The notes under the pieces were generated by a model. The model did not search any database. It saw only the letters and a program-made list of their open reading frames with translations, and was not told the origin of the DNA. The position numbers were made by a program, and so were the translations under genes. DNA of 27,120 nt from a virus, in IMG/VR virus record IMGVR_UViG_3300017956_000101, positions 1-27,120 of that record; one strand, written 5' to 3'. Within the stretch, counting starts at the first letter, position 1, and the number at the start of each line of letters is the position of its first letter. This document shows positions 14,331-22,468 of the stretch, piece after piece.

Positions 14331-14441
14331 TTAGGTAAAGGGTGTGTGCCTAATGTTGGGGTTAGTCAGATAATAACGGCTTTATTGCTGACAACGGATT
14401 TCCTCCACCCGTTGCCGTTTCCCCAATAAGGAGTTGATAAT
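14331..14441 (+). promoter_or_regulatory. Structured leader RNA candidate upstream of PCNA
   Basis: The gap holds four clean stems: TTAGG/CCTAA (14331-14335 with 14349-14353); a closing helix TTGGGG/CCCCAA (14356-14361 with 14421-14426); inside it GTCAG/CTGAC (14365-14369 with 14388-14392) extended by AATAA/TTATT; and CAACGG/CCGTTG (14392-14397 with 14409-14414). An alternative pairing, AACGGC (14375-14380) with GCCGTT (14414-14419), would exclude parts of these. The loop of the last hairpin contains CTCC (14403-14406), complementary to GGAG (14430-14433) of the PCNA ribosome site, so a pseudoknot could block translation. The multi-branched layout resembles a riboswitch, but no known class was recognised. 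Confidence 0.55.
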
Positions 14442-15209
14442 ATGAAGTTTAAAGTGAATGGAAAAGAATTGAAAGAAAAGATTGAAAGCGTGTTGCTTAA
14501 AGGTAAGTGGAACTACGGTTCAAACAACAAACTAACCACTCTTTCATCGTCTATTATTATGGGCGTTGATGTTGAAGAGATGAAATGTAGTGTTTGGAAC
14601 GCTGACCCTGCAACATTTGTAGAGAACAAAATTCCTCTTATTGAATATGAGAACACGGTTGCTGGTCGTTTTGCTATTGATACAGATATACTTTTAAAGT
14701 ATCTTGGTAATGAAGTAAGTGTATTTTCTTTGGAAGATAACTTACTTAAGATTAGCACAGAAAAGAAGACTGTAAAGTTACCTCTTCTTGAACGACACCA
14801 ATATAACGATAACATTATTCATAGTATTTCTAATATTACTATGAGTCGTGTTTTAGAAGAGCCCGTTGTTATTAGTGCAAGAACATCTCTATCTACAAGA
14901 ATCAAAATCCCTACGGATGAATTAGTAGATGCATTTAAGGATTGTGAGAATGTGGGTAACTCGGTATACAAGTTAAACTTCGTTGCGGATTCTGGACTTA
15001 CCGTATCTTCTACCAAAGAAAATGAATCGGTTGCAATTAACATTGAAGCAATTGAATCTATTGGTGATGATGCTATCGTTGAGTTTTCCGCACCGTTTTA
15101 TAAATACTTGAATAATGGAATTACTATTATTTCATACAATGACGAATCGCCAATCTCAGTTATAAATGGCGACTATAAATTACTGAGAGCACCAAGAACA
15201 GAAGGTTGA
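14442..15209 (+). CDS. pcn: PCNA-type sliding clamp
   Basis: Forms a ring that tethers the polymerase and ligase to DNA. The 255-residue protein has the length of archaeal PCNA (about 245) and its characteristic C-terminal domain: DDAIVEFSAPFYKYLN, then ITIISYNDESPISVIN and the terminal DYKLLRAPR, matching the usual Tyr/Leu-APR ending. The N-terminal half is beta-rich with the usual helix spacing, but sequence conservation is low, as in viral clamps. AAGGAG lies 8 bases before the ATG and may be masked by the folded leader at 14331-14441. Partners in the window are RfcS (10880), DNA polymerase B (17088) and the ligase (7365). Confidence 0.85.
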   Translation: MKFKVNGKELKEKIESVLLKGKWNYGSNNKLTTLSSSIIMGVDVEEMKCSVWNADPATFVENKIPLIEYENTVAGRFAIDTDILLKYLGNEVSVFSLEDNLLKISTEKKTVKLPLLERHQYNDNIIHSISNITMSRVLEEPVVISARTSLSTRIKIPTDELVDAFKDCENVGNSVYKLNFVADSGLTVSSTKENESVAINIEAIESIGDDAIVEFSAPFYKYLNNGITIISYNDESPISVINGDYKLLRAPRTEG

Positions 15210-15213
15210 TAAA

Positions 15214-15432
15214 ATGAATGAAGAACAAAATAAAGAATTGGAAAGCCGAGCATCTGCATTGGATATGCTACTACAAATGGTAAGCATGATTCAATATATG
15301 ACAAACGCACTTAATATTGAAGCCGCAGGAATTATTCATAGTGGTGGATGGTGTAAAGACCTTATTACAAGCGAATGTCCTATATGTAAAATGGAGGCCG
15401 CCAAAAATGACAATAAAGATGAAGAGCAATAA
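15214..15432 (+). CDS. Hypothetical small protein with CPIC motif
   Basis: A 72-residue protein: a long N-terminal helix (residues 1-38, ESRASALDMLLQMVSMIQYM) followed by HSGGWCKDLITSECPICK, where His, Cys47 and the CPIC pair could bind zinc. The acidic tail ends in DEEQ. It starts 5 bases after PCNA with AGGTTGA upstream. The next gene starts inside it. Function unknown; co-location with the clamp suggests a replication accessory. Confidence 0.6.
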   Translation: MNEEQNKELESRASALDMLLQMVSMIQYMTNALNIEAAGIIHSGGWCKDLITSECPICKMEAAKNDNKDEEQ

Positions 15433-15613
15433 ATGTTGCATTTGTAAAGAAGAACATCTTGATGAAACATATAATGCTCAACCTGTTATGGAAGGTAAGT
15501 GTTGTAAAGCCTGTTATAACGGTGTAGTGGTCTATCAAAAATTTAACCTTGCTGGACTAACTAAATACGACTACATGTATAATGTAAGTCATACATCGGA
15601 GGGATATGAATGA
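15407..15613 (+). CDS. Small zinc-ribbon protein (CCxC / CCxxC)
   Basis: A 68-residue protein with KCCICKEEH near the N-terminus and GKCCKACYNGVV in the middle, a treble-clef-like pair of cysteine clusters seen in many small phage proteins. ATG 15407 has GGAGG (15393-15397) 9 bases upstream; a later ATG at 15419 is possible. It overlaps the upstream gene by 26 bases and ends in an ATGA overlap with the next. Function unknown. Confidence 0.65.
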   Translation: MTIKMKSNKCCICKEEHLDETYNAQPVMEGKCCKACYNGVVVYQKFNLAGLTKYDYMYNVSHTSEGYE

Positions 15614-15861
15614 ACGACCATCAAGATAGTGAAAACTTTTCCTATGAAAGAACATGGGAAGAAATAGAAGACTTGTTGAATAAAGCCGAAAGAGAACAAA
15701 ACAAACATCTAACGGCACTACAAACAAGAAAACCAAAACCGCTTCTTATGAAACACATGAGAAACTACAAAGGATTAGAGGGAGTCATTTACGCCCTCCG
15801 ATGGGTTCTTGGTGACTTAAAAATTGATGAAGATAAAGTATTAGGGAGAGAGAAAAAATGA
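15610..15861 (+). CDS. Hypothetical helical phage-like protein
   Basis: An 83-residue mostly helical protein. It contains a segment NYKGLEGVIYALRWVLGDL that recurs in short phage proteins of unknown function. The N-terminal half is charged and likely coiled (RTWEEIEDLLNKAEREQ). Both ends overlap neighbours through ATGA, a sign of coupled translation. No metal or catalytic motif is visible. Confidence 0.6.
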   Translation: MNDHQDSENFSYERTWEEIEDLLNKAEREQNKHLTALQTRKPKPLLMKHMRNYKGLEGVIYALRWVLGDLKIDEDKVLGREKK

Positions 15862-16898
15862 AGATTGAAGAAAGAATGAGTTTAACCTATGATGATATTA
15901 GTATTATACCTACATGGTCTGGTATTAACAGTCGTGGAGATTGTGAATTATATACCAACATTGGAGATTATTCTCTTGCTACACCATTAATTGCATCTCC
16001 TATGGACACCGTTTGTGGTGTTGATATGTGCGTTGAATTATCTAAACTTGGGGGAATGGGTGTGCTACATCGTTTTCAAAGTATTGATGAACAGGTTGAT
16101 ATGTGTGATGAAATAGATGCTAATGGTGTTCGTAATTATATGGCGGCTGTTGGTGTTGGTGAATCGGGGCAAGACCGTTTGGATAAAATTATAAATTATA
16201 CCCAACTTAAAGGTGTTTGTATTGATGTTGCTAACGGTCATCATTCCTTGCCTATGCAAATGGTTAGTTATGTCAAGAGGGAATATGAAGATATTCATGT
16301 CATGGTAGGCAACATTGTTTCTAAGGAAGGTGCTATGGACTTAATCAAGGAAGGTGCTGATACTCTTAGAGTCGGAATTGGTAATGGTTCAATGTGTGAA
16401 ACCCGTATTAGGGCTGGAGTAGGTGTTCCTCAAGCAACCGCATTAAACGATATTTATTCTTTCCTTGAAGAAGAATCATTAGATGTATCTATTATTGCTG
16501 ATGGTGGAATTAAAACAACAGGTGATGTTGCTAAGGCTTTGGCTCTTGGTGCAGATGCAGTTATGATTGGTTCTTTGTTTTCAGGAACAAAAGAAACTCC
16601 AGGCTCTATTGCGAAAACAGGACAATGGCCTAATGAGAAATTGTTTAAGAAATATCAAGGGTCTGCATCCATTGATTCTAAATTGGCTCGTGGTGAAGAA
16701 GTTAAAAATGTAGAAGGTAATTCAAAGATTACTCCCTACAAAGGTAAGGTATGTAGGATTGTCCAAGATATTAACGATGGTGTTAGGTCGTCAATGAGTT
16801 ATGTCGGTGCTATCAATTTAGAAGAATTTAGAAACAATGCAAGATTTTGTCGTGTTACACAAGCAGGTCAAATTGAAGCACAACCTCATGGATTGTGA
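15858..16898 (+). CDS. IMP dehydrogenase / GMP reductase family enzyme
   Basis: The family interconverts IMP with XMP or GMP in purine metabolism. The 346-residue TIM barrel carries the active-site loop [11 protein letters not shown] with catalytic Cys180 and Thr182 followed by AGVGVPQ, the [21 protein letters not shown] phosphate-binding region, and a C-terminal [14 protein letters not shown] domains are absent, so it is a bare barrel. Some features favour GMP reductase (the DVANG segment, short flap without the IMPDH Arg-Tyr pair, RVTQ near the end); others favour IMPDH (AGVGVPQ). I therefore leave the reaction open. GMP reductase would turn GMP to IMP; IMPDH would push toward guanine nucleotides. 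It is unusual cargo in a virus. It begins in an ATGA overlap with the upstream gene. Confidence 0.85.
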   Translation: MKIEERMSLTYDDISIIPTWSGINSRGDCELYTNIGDYSLATPLIASPMDTVCGVDMCVELSKLGGMGVLHRFQSIDEQVDMCDEIDANGVRNYMAAVGVGESGQDRLDKIINYTQLKGVCIDVANGHHSLPMQMVSYVKREYEDIHVMVGNIVSKEGAMDLIKEGADTLRVGIGNGSMCETRIRAGVGVPQATALNDIYSFLEEESLDVSIIADGGIKTTGDVAKALALGADAVMIGSLFSGTKETPGSIAKTGQWPNEKLFKKYQGSASIDSKLARGEEVKNVEGNSKITPYKGKVCRIVQDINDGVRSSMSYVGAINLEEFRNNARFCRVTQAGQIEAQPHGL

Positions 16899-16902
16899 TA
16901 TA

Positions 16903-17091
16903 ATGCCTGTTGGTTTTGGAGTAAAAGAAGGAACAGGTTTAGCAAGATGTAGACTTTGTAATGGCGTTATATTTAAAGGACAACCCGCTATTTATATTAG
17001 AGGTTACCGAGCAAGCGGTCAATGTCATGTATTACCTGAACAATGTAATTACTTACATGACAGACTATTAGAAATGGATGTGATAGATTGA
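16903..17091 (+). CDS. Small CCHC zinc-finger protein, paralogue of the 4752 gene
   Basis: A 62-residue protein with Cys-X2-Cys (CRLC), then His-X5-Cys (HVLPEQC), in the same framework as the protein at 4752: E-G-T-G-x-A-R-C-R-x-C and G-Y-R-A-S-G-Q-C-H. Two copies in one genome suggest duplication and separate roles. ATG 16903 lies 4 bases after the upstream stop with GTGA at 16894-16897; ATG 16888 is an alternative. Its stop overlaps the TTG start of DNA polymerase (TTGA), so it may be co-regulated with the polymerase. Function unknown. Confidence 0.65.
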   Translation: MPVGFGVKEGTGLARCRLCNGVIFKGQPAIYIRGYRASGQCHVLPEQCNYLHDRLLEMDVID

Positions 17092-19490
17092 TTATTAGTG
17101 AAGCAAAAAATAATGTTGAATTGCGTTGGCGAGACGAAAATGGTGAAAGAAAAACAGAAACGGTTGAATCTTTCAAACCCTACTTCTTTATTCGTCAAGG
17201 TGATGAAATGCCTTCAACCATACCCACTAAAAAGCGTTGGATGGAGAGTATTAAACCTCAGTATAACTTTGGTGATTATCATTCACTTGATAATCGCAAA
17301 CTAATTAAGGTTTCGTTTAATACAGTCCAAGACTTGTATGAAGCCCGTGATAATTGGGAGTATACATATGAAGGTGATATATCACTTGCCCGTAAATATG
17401 CTAATGATAGACTTACTGAAATCCCTGAATACAAAATGCGAAAATGGTATCTTGATATTGAAACACAAGTGGGTGGTCGTTATGATGGACAAATTAACGC
17501 CTTGACCTTTTACGATTCATACGATGAAAGATATTTTATTATGACTCATTTTCCACAAGAGCCACTACCACAATATGACGGCATATTGGTTTATGAGGAT
17601 GAACATGATTTGTTGGAAGCATTCGTTGAATTTATGCAAGATAAAGACCCAGATATGATTATTGGTTGGTATCTTCTTGGTTTTGATATTCCTAAGATTA
17701 TTGAAAGAATGCACCACAATGGTATTAGTCCACGAAAGTTAAGTCCTCACCGTGAAGTGCGTGGGGTTTCTGATACCAAATTATACAATATCAATTATAC
17801 CAATACGGCTCAACCAATCAAGGGTAGAATTACATATTGTCTTATGACTCGTTTTGAACGACTTTGGCTTGATGCACAAAGAGGAACTTTACCATCTCTT
17901 AAATTAGACGACTGTTCTAAATTGGTTCTTGGACAAGATGCTGGTAAGGTTTCCAAAACTTCTAAATTTGATGAGGATGAATTCTTCTTGCGCTCTTGGT
18001 TAGAAGATAGTGAAACATTTCTTGAGTATAACCGAGTAGATGTAGAATTGATGGTTCGCATGGATAATGAGATGAACATTACACAGAATGATATTGCACT
18101 TCAACAGTTGTTCATCTGTCCTTTTGAGTGCGTGTTTCATAATTCACAAATGGGTGCGGCTTATTTTATGCGTCATTCTAATTGGAAAGCACCAACAGGT
18201 GTTAAGGGAAATAAAACAAAGTATGAAGCGGCATTCGTTATGAATCCTGAGGAAGAAGATACATACGGAAGACATGAAAATGTAGCCATTTTTGATTTCA
18301 AATCTCTATACCCAAGCATGATGGCCGCACGAAACATTTCATGGGAAACAAAAACCCTTAATCAAGATGCCCATAAAGTGTATTTTGCTACACCTAAAAA
18401 CCTTGTAGCGTTCAAACCAGAAAGACCAAGTGTTTCCTTTACCAAAGATTCGTTAGGCGTATTACCAAAGGCGGTTTTGACCCTAATGAAATTGCGTGAT
18501 GATTACAAGAAGAAGCGTAAGGAAGCCAAGAACGATGAAGAATACAGAAAGTGGGATTCAGCACAAATGGCTACAAAGCGTGGTGTGAACGCCCTCTATG
18601 GTGTTTTGGCTAAAGACGGGTATGGTTGGGGCGACATGGAAATGGCTCAAGCAATCACGGCATCAGCAAGAGAGGCTATGAGAAGCGTTGCATTTAAATC
18701 ACAAGAGTTGGGATATTCGGTTATCTATGGACACACGGATTCAATCTTCGTTAAGGTAAAAGATGTTGCAGACGCTGAACAGTTGTGCATTAAACTAAAC
18801 GAATATATTCAGAAGGAAGTATTTAACGACAATGTGGTTCTTGAGTTTGAAAAGTTTGCAGAAACCTTTTTCCTATCTATGAAGAAAAATCGCTACTGTG
18901 GTTATCTATCTTGGAAGGAAGGTGTATGGTTGAAAGAAAATCAATTCTTTGTGATGGGCTTTGAGATGAAAAAATCAAACGAAACAAAGTTGGCTAAGAC
19001 TGTTCAAAAGAAAGTTTTAGAAATGGTAGCATCTGGGAAGAATGAAGATGATGTTACTAAATACACAAAGGCTATGTATAAACTTGTAAAGGGTGGAAAG
19101 TATGAACCTAAATCAGTTATTAAAAGAACTCGTCTAAGAAAATCATTAGACGAATACGATTCAATCGCTGGAGGTTCTGCTGGTGTATTGATTTATAATG
19201 AACAAATTGGGACTATTGAAGTTGGTGATAGTTATTATTACTACAATGTAGATAATAAAGGCATCAAAAAATATCCAACGAAATATAATGTGGGTGATAA
19301 AACAAGGAATGTAGAATATATTGCATTTAAGAAATATGAAGAAGTAGAAGACTTCTACCCTATCAATTGGAAAAGACTTGCTGAATCTGAAATTATTAAG
19401 AAAGTCAAATTGATTTATGAATCTCTAAGGTGGGATTTAATGGGAATAGCCAACGACGGCAGACAAACAACATTAGATAGTTGGTGGTAA
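17088..19490 (+). CDS. polB: Family B DNA polymerase
   Basis: Replicative polymerase with proofreading. The 800-residue protein has exonuclease motif I (YLDIET; Asp123, Glu125), II (IIGWYLLGFDIP), III (YNRVDVELM), polymerase motif A (DFKSLYPSMM, Asp403), B (KRGVNALYG, Lys497) and C (YGHTDS, Asp551, with His replacing the more usual Asp of YGDTDS), plus the KKNRYCGY segment. All catalytic residues are present. It starts with TTG at 17088, overlapping the upstream stop; no in-frame ATG exists nearby and the next Met (residue 41) would cut the N-terminal strand. No intein is seen. The tail ends in QTTLDSWW, with QTTLDSW resembling a PCNA-interaction box. Confidence 0.97.
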   Translation: MIISEAKNNVELRWRDENGERKTETVESFKPYFFIRQGDEMPSTIPTKKRWMESIKPQYNFGDYHSLDNRKLIKVSFNTVQDLYEARDNWEYTYEGDISLARKYANDRLTEIPEYKMRKWYLDIETQVGGRYDGQINALTFYDSYDERYFIMTHFPQEPLPQYDGILVYEDEHDLLEAFVEFMQDKDPDMIIGWYLLGFDIPKIIERMHHNGISPRKLSPHREVRGVSDTKLYNINYTNTAQPIKGRITYCLMTRFERLWLDAQRGTLPSLKLDDCSKLVLGQDAGKVSKTSKFDEDEFFLRSWLEDSETFLEYNRVDVELMVRMDNEMNITQNDIALQQLFICPFECVFHNSQMGAAYFMRHSNWKAPTGVKGNKTKYEAAFVMNPEEEDTYGRHENVAIFDFKSLYPSMMAARNISWETKTLNQDAHKVYFATPKNLVAFKPERPSVSFTKDSLGVLPKAVLTLMKLRDDYKKKRKEAKNDEEYRKWDSAQMATKRGVNALYGVLAKDGYGWGDMEMAQAITASAREAMRSVAFKSQELGYSVIYGHTDSIFVKVKDVADAEQLCIKLNEYIQKEVFNDNVVLEFEKFAETFFLSMKKNRYCGYLSWKEGVWLKENQFFVMGFEMKKSNETKLAKTVQKKVLEMVASGKNEDDVTKYTKAMYKLVKGGKYEPKSVIKRTRLRKSLDEYDSIAGGSAGVLIYNEQIGTIEVGDSYYYYNVDNKGIKKYPTKYNVGDKTRNVEYIAFKKYEEVEDFYPINWKRLAESEIIKKVKLIYESLRWDLMGIANDGRQTTLDSWW

Positions 19491-19491
19491 A

Positions 19492-19974
19492 ATGAGAGAT
19501 AAAAGCAATATTAAAGAGATATTAGAAATCAAAAGTGAGATGCAATTGTTATCAGACACATTTGATTTATTAGAAGTTAGACTTGCAGAACTACAAGAAG
19601 AAGAACAAAAACTGTGGGTTAAGACAGGTTCTTGCACCATTTGTGGACAAAAAGGTGTTGATGGATATACAGAATGGCATCACATTATTTCACAACATAA
19701 ATGCAAGAAAGAAGGATTAGACCATCTTATTAGTGCAAGGTCTAATGTAGTTGAATTGTGTAAGCGTTGTCATGATTTAACTACGGCTTCTATGCTAAGG
19801 TCAAACTTAGAAGGGGCAACAAAGAAAGTCTCCAAAGAAAACGCTGATAAAGAACCTACTGAAAATCAAATCAAGTTTATTAAAAAACTTGGTGGAGATA
19901 TGGAAGGTATTACAACAAGACAGGAGGCAAGTCAATATATTGACGAACTAAAAAAAGAGAACGGGAGGAAATAA
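19492..19974 (+). CDS. HNH nuclease-like protein with C-terminal DUF3072-like segment
   Basis: A 160-residue protein. Residues 1-42 form a predicted coiled coil, residues 48-100 an HNH fold (Cys48-X2-Cys51, EWHHII with His63/His64, Asn85, CKRCH at 90-94), and the C-terminal 45 residues (PTENQIKFIKKLGG, then TTRQEASQYIDEL) match a small helical DUF3072-like domain seen at the ends of nucleic-acid enzymes. All HNH residues and four zinc cysteines are present, so it may cut DNA. It starts 2 bases after polB. It could be a homing endonuclease, a DNA repair or packaging helper, or act against host DNA. Confidence 0.75.
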   Translation: MRDKSNIKEILEIKSEMQLLSDTFDLLEVRLAELQEEEQKLWVKTGSCTICGQKGVDGYTEWHHIISQHKCKKEGLDHLISARSNVVELCKRCHDLTTASMLRSNLEGATKKVSKENADKEPTENQIKFIKKLGGDMEGITTRQEASQYIDELKKENGRK

Positions 19975-20009
19975 TTCTCCCAGATAAAACAAAAGAAAAG
20001 GTGATTGAA

Positions 20010-20873
20010 ATGAGAACAGAAAACGGAGAATATACATATTTATGGGAACCAAATAATAAAGAAGGACCAATGTTGAAGATTACTAAATCTTCAATAGGAA
20101 CATTTGGCTTCTGTAATTTGTCATACAAGTATAACTATATTGATAGCATTAAACAAAAAACTTCACCTGCGATGATTAAAGGAACTGTTGTTCACAACGC
20201 ACAAGAAGACTTTTGGAAGATTGTAAAAATTGAAGACGCTTTAAATTTTGTTGAAAATCCTATGGAACTTCAAAAACATTTTAGAAGTCTATACCCAGAA
20301 ACAGACAACGAAGAATACGAAGTTCTTTATACGGCTATGTCAGCATATAATACTGAGAGATTTATTGAATGCAAAGAGGATGATACGCTTGATACATTTA
20401 TACCTATTGGAAATGAGATTAAATTGGATGCCAAGTTCACAACCGAAAGTGGTATTACAGTTCACCTTCAGGGTATTATTGATAGACTGTTTTTTGAGAA
20501 CAATGGTTATATTCCTATGGAATTAAAAACAGGTGCTTGGAAAGATAGTAAGAAAACTATGATGCGTAAAGAAATGGCTTTCTATAAGTTGCTATTTGAT
20601 AATGCCGATAGAGAATTGCTATTAGAAAATGGTCTTGACCCAAATATCAAATTTACTCATTGGGCTTGGTATTACCCCGCTTCTAATTATGTTTATGCTG
20701 AAAAGGTTAGTAAGCGTTCTGAAACTGCTGTATTGAACTCCATTGATAAATTAATTAATGCTTATATGGAGAACGATTTTAAGGCTTCTTACTTTTACAA
20801 AAAGTGTATTCATTGTGGACATTACGACCATTGTGAAGCGGCAGACGGTGGCGACCAATATGAATGGTTCTAA
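20010..20873 (+). CDS. Cas4/RecB-family PD-(D/E)XK nuclease with Fe-S cysteines
   Basis: A 287-residue nuclease likely involved in end processing and recombination. The motifs are in order: GTVVHNAQE (His62, Glu66), the GIIDR loop (Asp158), ELKTG (Glu171-x-Lys173), then RKEMAFY in place of QxxxY. Cys35 near the N-terminus with Cys266, Cys269 and Cys275 (CIHCGHYDHC) gives the four ligands of an iron-sulfur cluster, as in Cas4 and AddB. No Cas1 or Cas2 is in the window, so this is not CRISPR adaptation. AGGTGA (19999-20004) lies 5 bases before ATG 20010; a GTG at 20001 is unlikely. Confidence 0.85.
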   Translation: MRTENGEYTYLWEPNNKEGPMLKITKSSIGTFGFCNLSYKYNYIDSIKQKTSPAMIKGTVVHNAQEDFWKIVKIEDALNFVENPMELQKHFRSLYPETDNEEYEVLYTAMSAYNTERFIECKEDDTLDTFIPIGNEIKLDAKFTTESGITVHLQGIIDRLFFENNGYIPMELKTGAWKDSKKTMMRKEMAFYKLLFDNADRELLLENGLDPNIKFTHWAWYYPASNYVYAEKVSKRSETAVLNSIDKLINAYMENDFKASYFYKKCIHCGHYDHCEAADGGDQYEWF

Positions 20874-21339
20874 GGCTGAAAAAGTTTATAAGGTTGGAAA
20901 AGTTCATACTTTTCTAAAAAGCGGTGTTATTGAAGATGTTATCAGAGGAAGAGTTTGGACTATTAACGATATACTTAATGCTGAAGAAATAACAGAAAGC
21001 ATTGTTGATACAATAGTTAGTGATATGGATAATAGCATGAAATGGGAAATTCTTACGCAATCAGATTTATCAAAGGATATGTCTGAACATCTTAGAAAAG
21101 AACTAAACATTATGGTTTCATTTGTATTAACAAATTTTTTAAAGACCGCAACAGTTGATTTTGGAAGTGATAAAGTTGAAGAAGAAAGTGAAGAGGTTCA
21201 AAAACCTGATGAAAAACAGATGGGAACAGATACAACAAGTGTTGATAAAGATGAGGCTATAATGACCTTAAAAGAAAGAATTAGACAAGACACTAAGTTA
21301 ATGTCCGAAGAAGAAAAAAGAAAGTCAGGTATGATTTAG
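20860..21339 (+). CDS. Hypothetical 159-residue protein
   Basis: Not recognised. The first 110 residues look mixed alpha/beta (KVHTFLKSGVIEDVIRGRVW), with helices over ITESIVDTIVSDMDN and HLRKELNIMVSFVLTNFL. The last 50 are charged and acidic (VEEESEEVQKPDEK). ATG 20860 lies inside the upstream gene with GGTGG (20847-20851) 8 bases before it, which argues for coupled translation with the nuclease. Placement between the nuclease and primase genes suggests a replication or repair accessory. Confidence 0.55.
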   Translation: MNGSKAEKVYKVGKVHTFLKSGVIEDVIRGRVWTINDILNAEEITESIVDTIVSDMDNSMKWEILTQSDLSKDMSEHLRKELNIMVSFVLTNFLKTATVDFGSDKVEEESEEVQKPDEKQMGTDTTSVDKDEAIMTLKERIRQDTKLMSEEEKRKSGMI

Positions 21340-21474
21340 ATGGGAAAATATTGTAAAGATTGCAAGGCTTATCTTACCCTAAGAATCAATAAATACTGTT
21401 CAATTTGTAGTAAAAGAAGAGGTGAAAAGTTTGTATTTTCCGAGAGAAATGTGGGCAGGGAGTCTAAGGAATAG
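21340..21474 (+). CDS. Zinc-ribbon microprotein, 44 residues
   Basis: Begins at the ATG right after the upstream stop. Cys-X2-Cys (CKDC, residues 5-8) and Cys-X2-Cys (CSIC, residues 20-23) with basic loops form a compact zinc-ribbon pattern, followed by a charged tail (KRRGEKF). It overlaps the primase start region by about 44 bases in another frame. Too short for most gene callers. Its role is unknown; proximity to primase suggests a DNA- or RNA-binding accessory. Confidence 0.5.
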   Translation: MGKYCKDCKAYLTLRINKYCSICSKRRGEKFVFSERNVGRESKE

Positions 21475-22468
21475 AGCAAGAGAACCTTCCAGAATTATTG
21501 TAAAAAATCTTACAGAGTATAAGAATTTTATTTCAATGTATAACGGAAAGATGAATGTTTTTACATCGGTTTATGATTATGAACATTTTTCAAATAATCG
21601 TGGTCTTGAGTATTCAATTATCCTTGATAGAATATTTCTTGATTTTGATGCTCATGGAAAAGAAGAAGAATTGAGTGACTTATATGAACATATGCTTGTT
21701 TTACATCGCTGGCTTTTAGAGAAGAAATACAAACATACAGTTTCTTTTTCAGGTCGTGGGTTTCATATGTTCGTTTATGGTGTTCAAGCAAGGTCGCTTC
21801 GTGAAATCAAAGCATTTTTTAACATATGTCACGATGTTATTGATAAAAGTCCTTATCTTGATACAGTAGTTATTAATACAGGTCGTTTAAGAAGGGTTCA
21901 AAATACATATCACCTCGGTGCAAACCGTTGGTGTATTCCACTTACAGACAAAACTATTTCTTCTGGAATAAGAAATATACTGGATTTATCTAAAAATGGT
22001 CCTGTTAAAGAAAAGCCTACGGTTTTTGGGCATCGTTTAGTGTCTTGGCCGTCTGTTAAAAAGATGGAAAACATGGAAGTTGAAATTCATAGTGTTGAAA
22101 GTCCTGGTGATTTACCTATTTTACCGTGTCTTAAAAATGCTATTATGGTTGAAAACCCTAATCATCGTGCGAGAGTTTTACTTGTTCAATGGTATAACGA
22201 GTTTTTATCAGAATATGCAATTATGAAAAATGAACTTAAATGCACTCCAAGGCAATTATCTGGAGACGCTTTGATTGATATAAAAGCAATTATCAATAAT
22301 GAGATTAAATTGATAGCATCAAACGAAGACATTTGGATTGATTATAACCAATATACGACACAAGAACAAGTATCATTTATTGTAGATAAGAGATACATGT
22401 CTCCTCATTGTGAAACATTGATTGAAGAAGGACTGTGTGTAGGTAAATGTTGGAGGTATGGTGAATGA
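21431..22468 (+). CDS. priS: Archaeo-eukaryotic DNA primase, small (catalytic) subunit
   Basis: Makes primers for replication. The 345-residue protein shows the AEP signature: IFLDFDAH with catalytic Asp71 and Asp73, the SFSGRGFHMFVYG segment with His112, and later a GRLRRVQ/GANRWCIPL block matching the third metal or nucleotide site. TTG 21431 is preferred because AGGTGA (21420-21425) ends 5 bases before it, the spacing used by neighbouring genes; GTG 21422 would overlap that site. No zinc-binding domain is seen and no PriL-like partner occurs in the window. It overlaps the next gene by ATGA. Confidence 0.88.
   Translation: MYFPREMWAGSLRNRAREPSRIIVKNLTEYKNFISMYNGKMNVFTSVYDYEHFSNNRGLEYSIILDRIFLDFDAHGKEEELSDLYEHMLVLHRWLLEKKYKHTVSFSGRGFHMFVYGVQARSLREIKAFFNICHDVIDKSPYLDTVVINTGRLRRVQNTYHLGANRWCIPLTDKTISSGIRNILDLSKNGPVKEKPTVFGHRLVSWPSVKKMENMEVEIHSVESPGDLPILPCLKNAIMVENPNHRARVLLVQWYNEFLSEYAIMKNELKCTPRQLSGDALIDIKAIINNEIKLIASNEDIWIDYNQYTTQEQVSFIVDKRYMSPHCETLIEEGLCVGKCWRYGE

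Noticed and set aside
20010-20873. CRISPR adaptation Cas4
   Set aside because: The motif set fits Cas4, but no other cas gene or array is present; similar RecB-like nucleases are common in viral replication modules.
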